DNA of 64,000 nt from Microvelia longipes (lineage: Eukaryota > Arthropoda > Insecta > Hemiptera > Veliidae), in assembly GCA_018340805.1 (NCBI GenBank), contig JACMZG010001913.1, positions 32,340,458-32,404,457 of the forward strand. The letters run 5' to 3'. Both the position numbers and the translations under genes were made by a program. The notes beneath the pieces are model-generated. The model ran no database searches. It saw only the letters and a list, made by a program, of their open reading frames with translations, and was not told the origin of the DNA. Positions 60,893-64,000 of this stretch are shown piece by piece; position 1 is the stretch's first letter; each line of letters starts with the position of its first letter.

Positions 60893-61190
60893 GTCGTTCC
60901 ACTTAATTACTTTATTATAAAGCAAAGCTGGCTTTCAACTCCAAAAAAGTGATTCATCTCACCGGTGATGAAGGAAAGAAAATAGAAGATTAGATCTTTT
61001 CATTGTTGAGACTGAAGACAGACTCTAATAAACTTAACTTAACATGTCTGTCTTCAGTCTCATCAATGAAAAGATGAAATAAATAATCTTCTATTTCCTT
61101 TCCTTCGTCTCACCGGCACTGATGCTGACCTTTTGAGGTTCAAAGCCGGCTTTATTTTTTTTTAATTAAGTAATTAAGTGGAGAGACTCT
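60893..61190. mobile_element. Inverted-repeat element with two opposed family A hammerhead relics
   Basis: The arms 60893-61020 and about 61050-61190 are inverted copies (GGAAATAGAAGATTA, GAGACTGAAGACAGAC and TAATTACTTAATT segments match). Each arm carries a decayed core: minus strand near 60925-60985 (GAAAGCCAGCUU kept, CUGAUGA lost) and plus strand 61119-61153 (CUGAUGC, stem II GACCU/AGGUU, CAAA, palindrome AGCCGGCU). Both end in the family A 3' box GTGGAGAGAC or GTGGAACGAC. Confidence 0.6.
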
Positions 61191-62662
61191 TTTATTTATC
61201 ATTATAATTTTATATAAATCTCTCTTTTATAAAATCTCGGATCTCTATTGAAAATAACTCATTTGAAAAAATAAATTCTCAAATCACAGATCTTTAATAA
61301 ATAGGAATCTCTTATTAAAATTTGGTATCTCTCTTGTACATAACTTTAAAGTCTAATTTTTATCACAATCTCAAAGCTTCAAGCCATCAGTAGAGCATCA
61401 GTGTATTTATGTTTTGAAATTCTTAAAAAAACTTCTCTCATCCATAAACAGAGATCATAAAACCATTATATTTCTTCCAAAGGTTTTAAATAAATTAATA
61501 TTCTCTTTAATCCTATAATTTAAATACCGCTTCATAATAAATACCCCGAATAAAAATTTCTACATCATCCTGAATGCAATTCGGGTCACATTGGTGTCCT
61601 TGGCTCAAGACATTAGCTGTTGTAAAAATAACGTTGAACAATAGAATACAATGTTATTGTGCGGCTCTAATTGTCCTCAGCCCACCCATATTCTCTTATT
61701 TAAAACTATTCACAAAACTTCTTTTTACGTATGACCTATTGACATTTTGAAAAAGCCGACCCAGTTTGTTAGTACTAGAAGCTATTAAGTTTATTTTTTA
61801 GCATAAGGGATACATAAATCTGATTGATTGAATTCCAAGTTTATGGAAGTTACGTAAGAAACTAATACTTGTTGAAAATGTCTGTTTTAAAGTGTCCCAA
61901 ACTCCCCCTCTCACTTTTATGGATGCATTTTATAGCTTCCTTATCCGCCGATTTTGTGCTGACGACACAATAATCTTTTAAAATTCGCAAAAAAATAAGA
62001 TTTCGCGAGAAACATTTTTAAAAAAAAATTTAATACATATACAGCGCGAGTTTCTTTTATCTTTTTCACAAAAACTTTTAACCGAAGTTGAAACAACTTT
62101 ATGAATCCCAAAAATAGCCAAGGAGTGACCCTGAGAAGGAATTTAGTAAAAAAAAGGTTTCAGATTCAACAGGAATCCCTTTAAATGGTTTCCAAAGTGT
62201 ATTCTTATCTTAAATTACGTCTGCCATCTGTTGTCATTTTATATATATTGAAACTTTTAGCAAAAAGTAGTGATCGTTCTGGGACTTGATCTGGCAGGTG
62301 TAATCAGAACACGGAATCACCATTATAACGAGATACCTGGCAGAGGAGCGGTGTGGGAAACGTCAATTCTGTGACGTTTGGTTACAAAAGTCGTAGCTAT
62401 AGGTTTAACTTCAGCAACTGCATTGAAGTGTTAAAAAGAAGAGGTCTCTATGCCGGACGAATTTCTTTGATTATGCTTGCTTCCGTGCTCAACAATCCAT
62501 TTCTTACTTTCGTTTTCGGTTTATGTTTTAAAACTTAAGCAGTTGTATTACGAATTGTCACTCAAGTTTCCTGGATTTTTCAAAGGAAATGCGCAATTTT
62601 TCCCAATAATTATTTTTTACAAGTTTCGTACTTAGTATTCAAGCTTTTGAGGAGGAATAGGT

Positions 62663-62905
62663 CCTAATTAATAAAAAAAAAACTAATTTTGCCGAGCTTT
62701 CGATATAATTTTATCTTTTTCAAGGCTTAACATATTAAATAATAACAAAAACAGTTACATGGTTGCTAACAAATAGATGTTTGGACCTATAGCTATTTGT
62801 TAGCAACCACGTAACTGTTTTTGTTATTATTTAATATGTTAAGCCTTAAAAAAGATAAAATTATATCGAAAGCTCGGCAAAATTAGTTTTTTTTTATTAA
62901 TTAGG
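62663..62905. mobile_element. Near-perfect inverted repeat with arms of about 113 bases
   Basis: 62663-62776 is inverted at 62793-62905, with few mismatches around a 16-base spacer. The inner ends are GGTTGCTAACAAATAG. Each arm has GATA-loop-UAUC-GAAAGCUC-GGC preceded by GCCUU, a hammerhead-like 3' half and stem I (GCC/GGC) with UUGAAAAA in place of CUGAUGA. The outer sequence AGGTCCTAATTAAT (about 62660) is inverted again near 63240-63255, so this element and the next are nested in a larger palindrome. Confidence 0.75.
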
Positions 62906-62948
62906 AAATTTATCCTTAGTCTCACTTTTAAGTTTATAGAATTCACAC

Positions 62949-63239
62949 ATTTTTTATAAATTAAAAACAGTGACTTTAATTCTATAATTTCATAAGCTAT
63001 AAAATTAAGCTATGGGCATTTCACCCAACACTGTGGGCATCATCAGGCTGATAAACTAAACACTACATTAACAACTAAAAATCACAGAAAACAAATAAAG
63101 CACATATACATAAGACTAGAATTAATAAATAAAAAATCACAGAATTAGCTAAAACTTAACTTCCAAAAGCTTAATAAGCTTAATTTTATAGCTTATGAAA
63201 TTATAGAATTAAAGTCATCGTTTTTAATTTATAAAAAAT
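62949..63239 (-). mobile_element. Inverted-repeat element with intact hammerhead core
   Basis: The arms 62949-63009 and 63177-63239 are inverted copies over about 61 bases (ACTTTAATTCTATAATTTCA and its inverse). On the minus strand the 3' arm begins at the nucleotide following the predicted ribozyme cut, at the hammerhead of 63008-63049. Confidence 0.75.
63008..63049 (-). ncRNA. Candidate hammerhead ribozyme motif, all core positions intact
   Basis: Minus strand: CUGAUGA (63046-63040), one unpaired U, stem II GCCCA/UGGGU (loop CAGUGU) and GAAA (63022-63019). Stem III is AUG-CC-CAU, A17 is at 63011, and stem I is GCU/AGC. The predicted cleavage lies between 63011 and 63010. This is type I, with the very short stem III known from hammerheads of Penelope-like elements. 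Confidence 0.65.
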
Positions 63240-64000
63240 ATTAATTAGGACCTATTCCTGCTAAGATTGCTTTAAGTGGTCAAATCGACTTTGCACCGTT
63301 TTTTTTTATTTACCTCAGAGCCACAAAAACATCGAAAGCGGCTCCCTACTCGGTCATTTACCGCCGTTTTTACATCTTTTGATGACTTTCAGTTATCGTA
63401 TCGTCATGGCACCATTTCCTATACGACCTTAAGCCTCAAAACTACCAGAAACGACACCCTACTCAACTTTTCATGTTTGCGAAGCTCATTTTAGGTTTCT
63501 TGGTTCTCACAATGGTTATTTGATATTTTGGTCACTTAGAGTAATTGCATAGACATTAGACCAGCTTCATTTGATTCAGAGTCCCGACAAGTACAAGAAA
63601 AGAGCTTAATTCTGGTAAAAAAAAACTAAATCCTAACTGTACCGTTTTTTAAAACAATTTCGCTTATCAAACCGAGTTTATAACGTCACACCAACCTGGT
63701 TTCAATAGAAAACCTCTTCAAAATAAGGCAGATTTTTGTACAAAGTTTCATTTAAAAATGTTTATCTGTACGAGAGCTATTGTGCTTAGAATGCAAACAT
63801 AAATTCATACATAAATAAATATTAATTCATACATAAATAAAGTTTCGCGAAACGTATTTTTTCGGAATAAGGGACACCTGAAACGAATTTTTGACACACT
63901 CCCGAGTGTATCTTACGCAACATAATTCATTAACGATTTTTTCTGCTAGAGAGTTGAAACTTAGTACAAAAATCAATCATTAGGTGTTGTTTTATCCGGA

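Larger units (their letters stand above)
59299..64000. other. Gene-free right end
   Basis: No gene supported. The GC-richer piece 60250-60560 is open on the plus strand for 94 codons but shows no domain. The rest is hairpins and hammerhead-bearing inverted repeats, listed separately. Confidence 0.5.

Noticed and set aside
62353..62538. 61-codon frame ending in a hydrophobic segment, faintly chemoreceptor-like
   Set aside because: Too short, with no conserved receptor motif and no neighbouring exons.

Overview
The window is AT-rich eukaryotic DNA with intron-containing genes, GT-AG splice sites and many small mobile elements. The genes (a Skeletor/Knickkopf-family cuticle gene, a TspanC8 tetraspanin, a Ty3/gypsy element with a Drosophila-like gag-pol layout) point to an arthropod, very probably an insect. 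I cannot name the order.

Layout. 1-6455: AT-rich intergenic DNA with a 39-bp minisatellite and an old inverted repeat. 6456-7727 (-): intact, intronless NT5DC1-type HAD phosphatase. 7728-10107: a pair of MITEs and a nested inverted repeat. 10108-17223 (+): complete seven-exon TspanC8 tetraspanin (284 aa), with introns carrying a MITE, two hammerhead-like motifs and a tRNA-derived SINE. 17224-28828: gene-free, with further hammerhead-bearing and fold-back repeats. 28829-41591 (-): the last eight coding exons of a Skeletor-like gene (938 codons, every splice phase checked), with a 6.5-kb Ty3/gypsy retrotransposon in sense orientation in the intron between the two DOMON exons. 41592-64000: mostly repeats, plus a Q/P/Y-rich exon (55504-56421, -) that lacks an ATG and a possible two-exon gene for an 87-aa secreted protein (57931-59298, +). 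No DM13 exons of Skeletor were recognised here, so its 5' part lies in small unseen exons or beyond the window. The last two candidates may therefore sit inside a Skeletor intron, and the Q-rich exon may be an alternative Skeletor 3' exon.

The most interesting layer is RNA-like. Several dispersed short repeats contain a type I hammerhead-ribozyme core (CUGANGA, stem II, GAAA, very short palindromic stem III, UH, stem I). Four copies fold well by hand (about 14.7 kb, 15.0 kb, 18.2 kb, 63.0 kb), and stem I differs in sequence between copies while keeping its pairing. Degenerate copies lie at 19.2, 23.2, 54.7, 60.9 and 61.1 kb. At 63.0 kb the predicted cleavage site falls at the edge of an inverted-repeat arm, and at 19.2 kb within a few bases of one. 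Hammerheads of this kind are known from Penelope-like retroelements and retrozymes, but no reverse transcriptase is present here, so these look like non-autonomous or relic copies. A second family is a MITE of about 320 bp (termini CATAGAGATAT, 8-bp target duplications) with eight full or partial copies.
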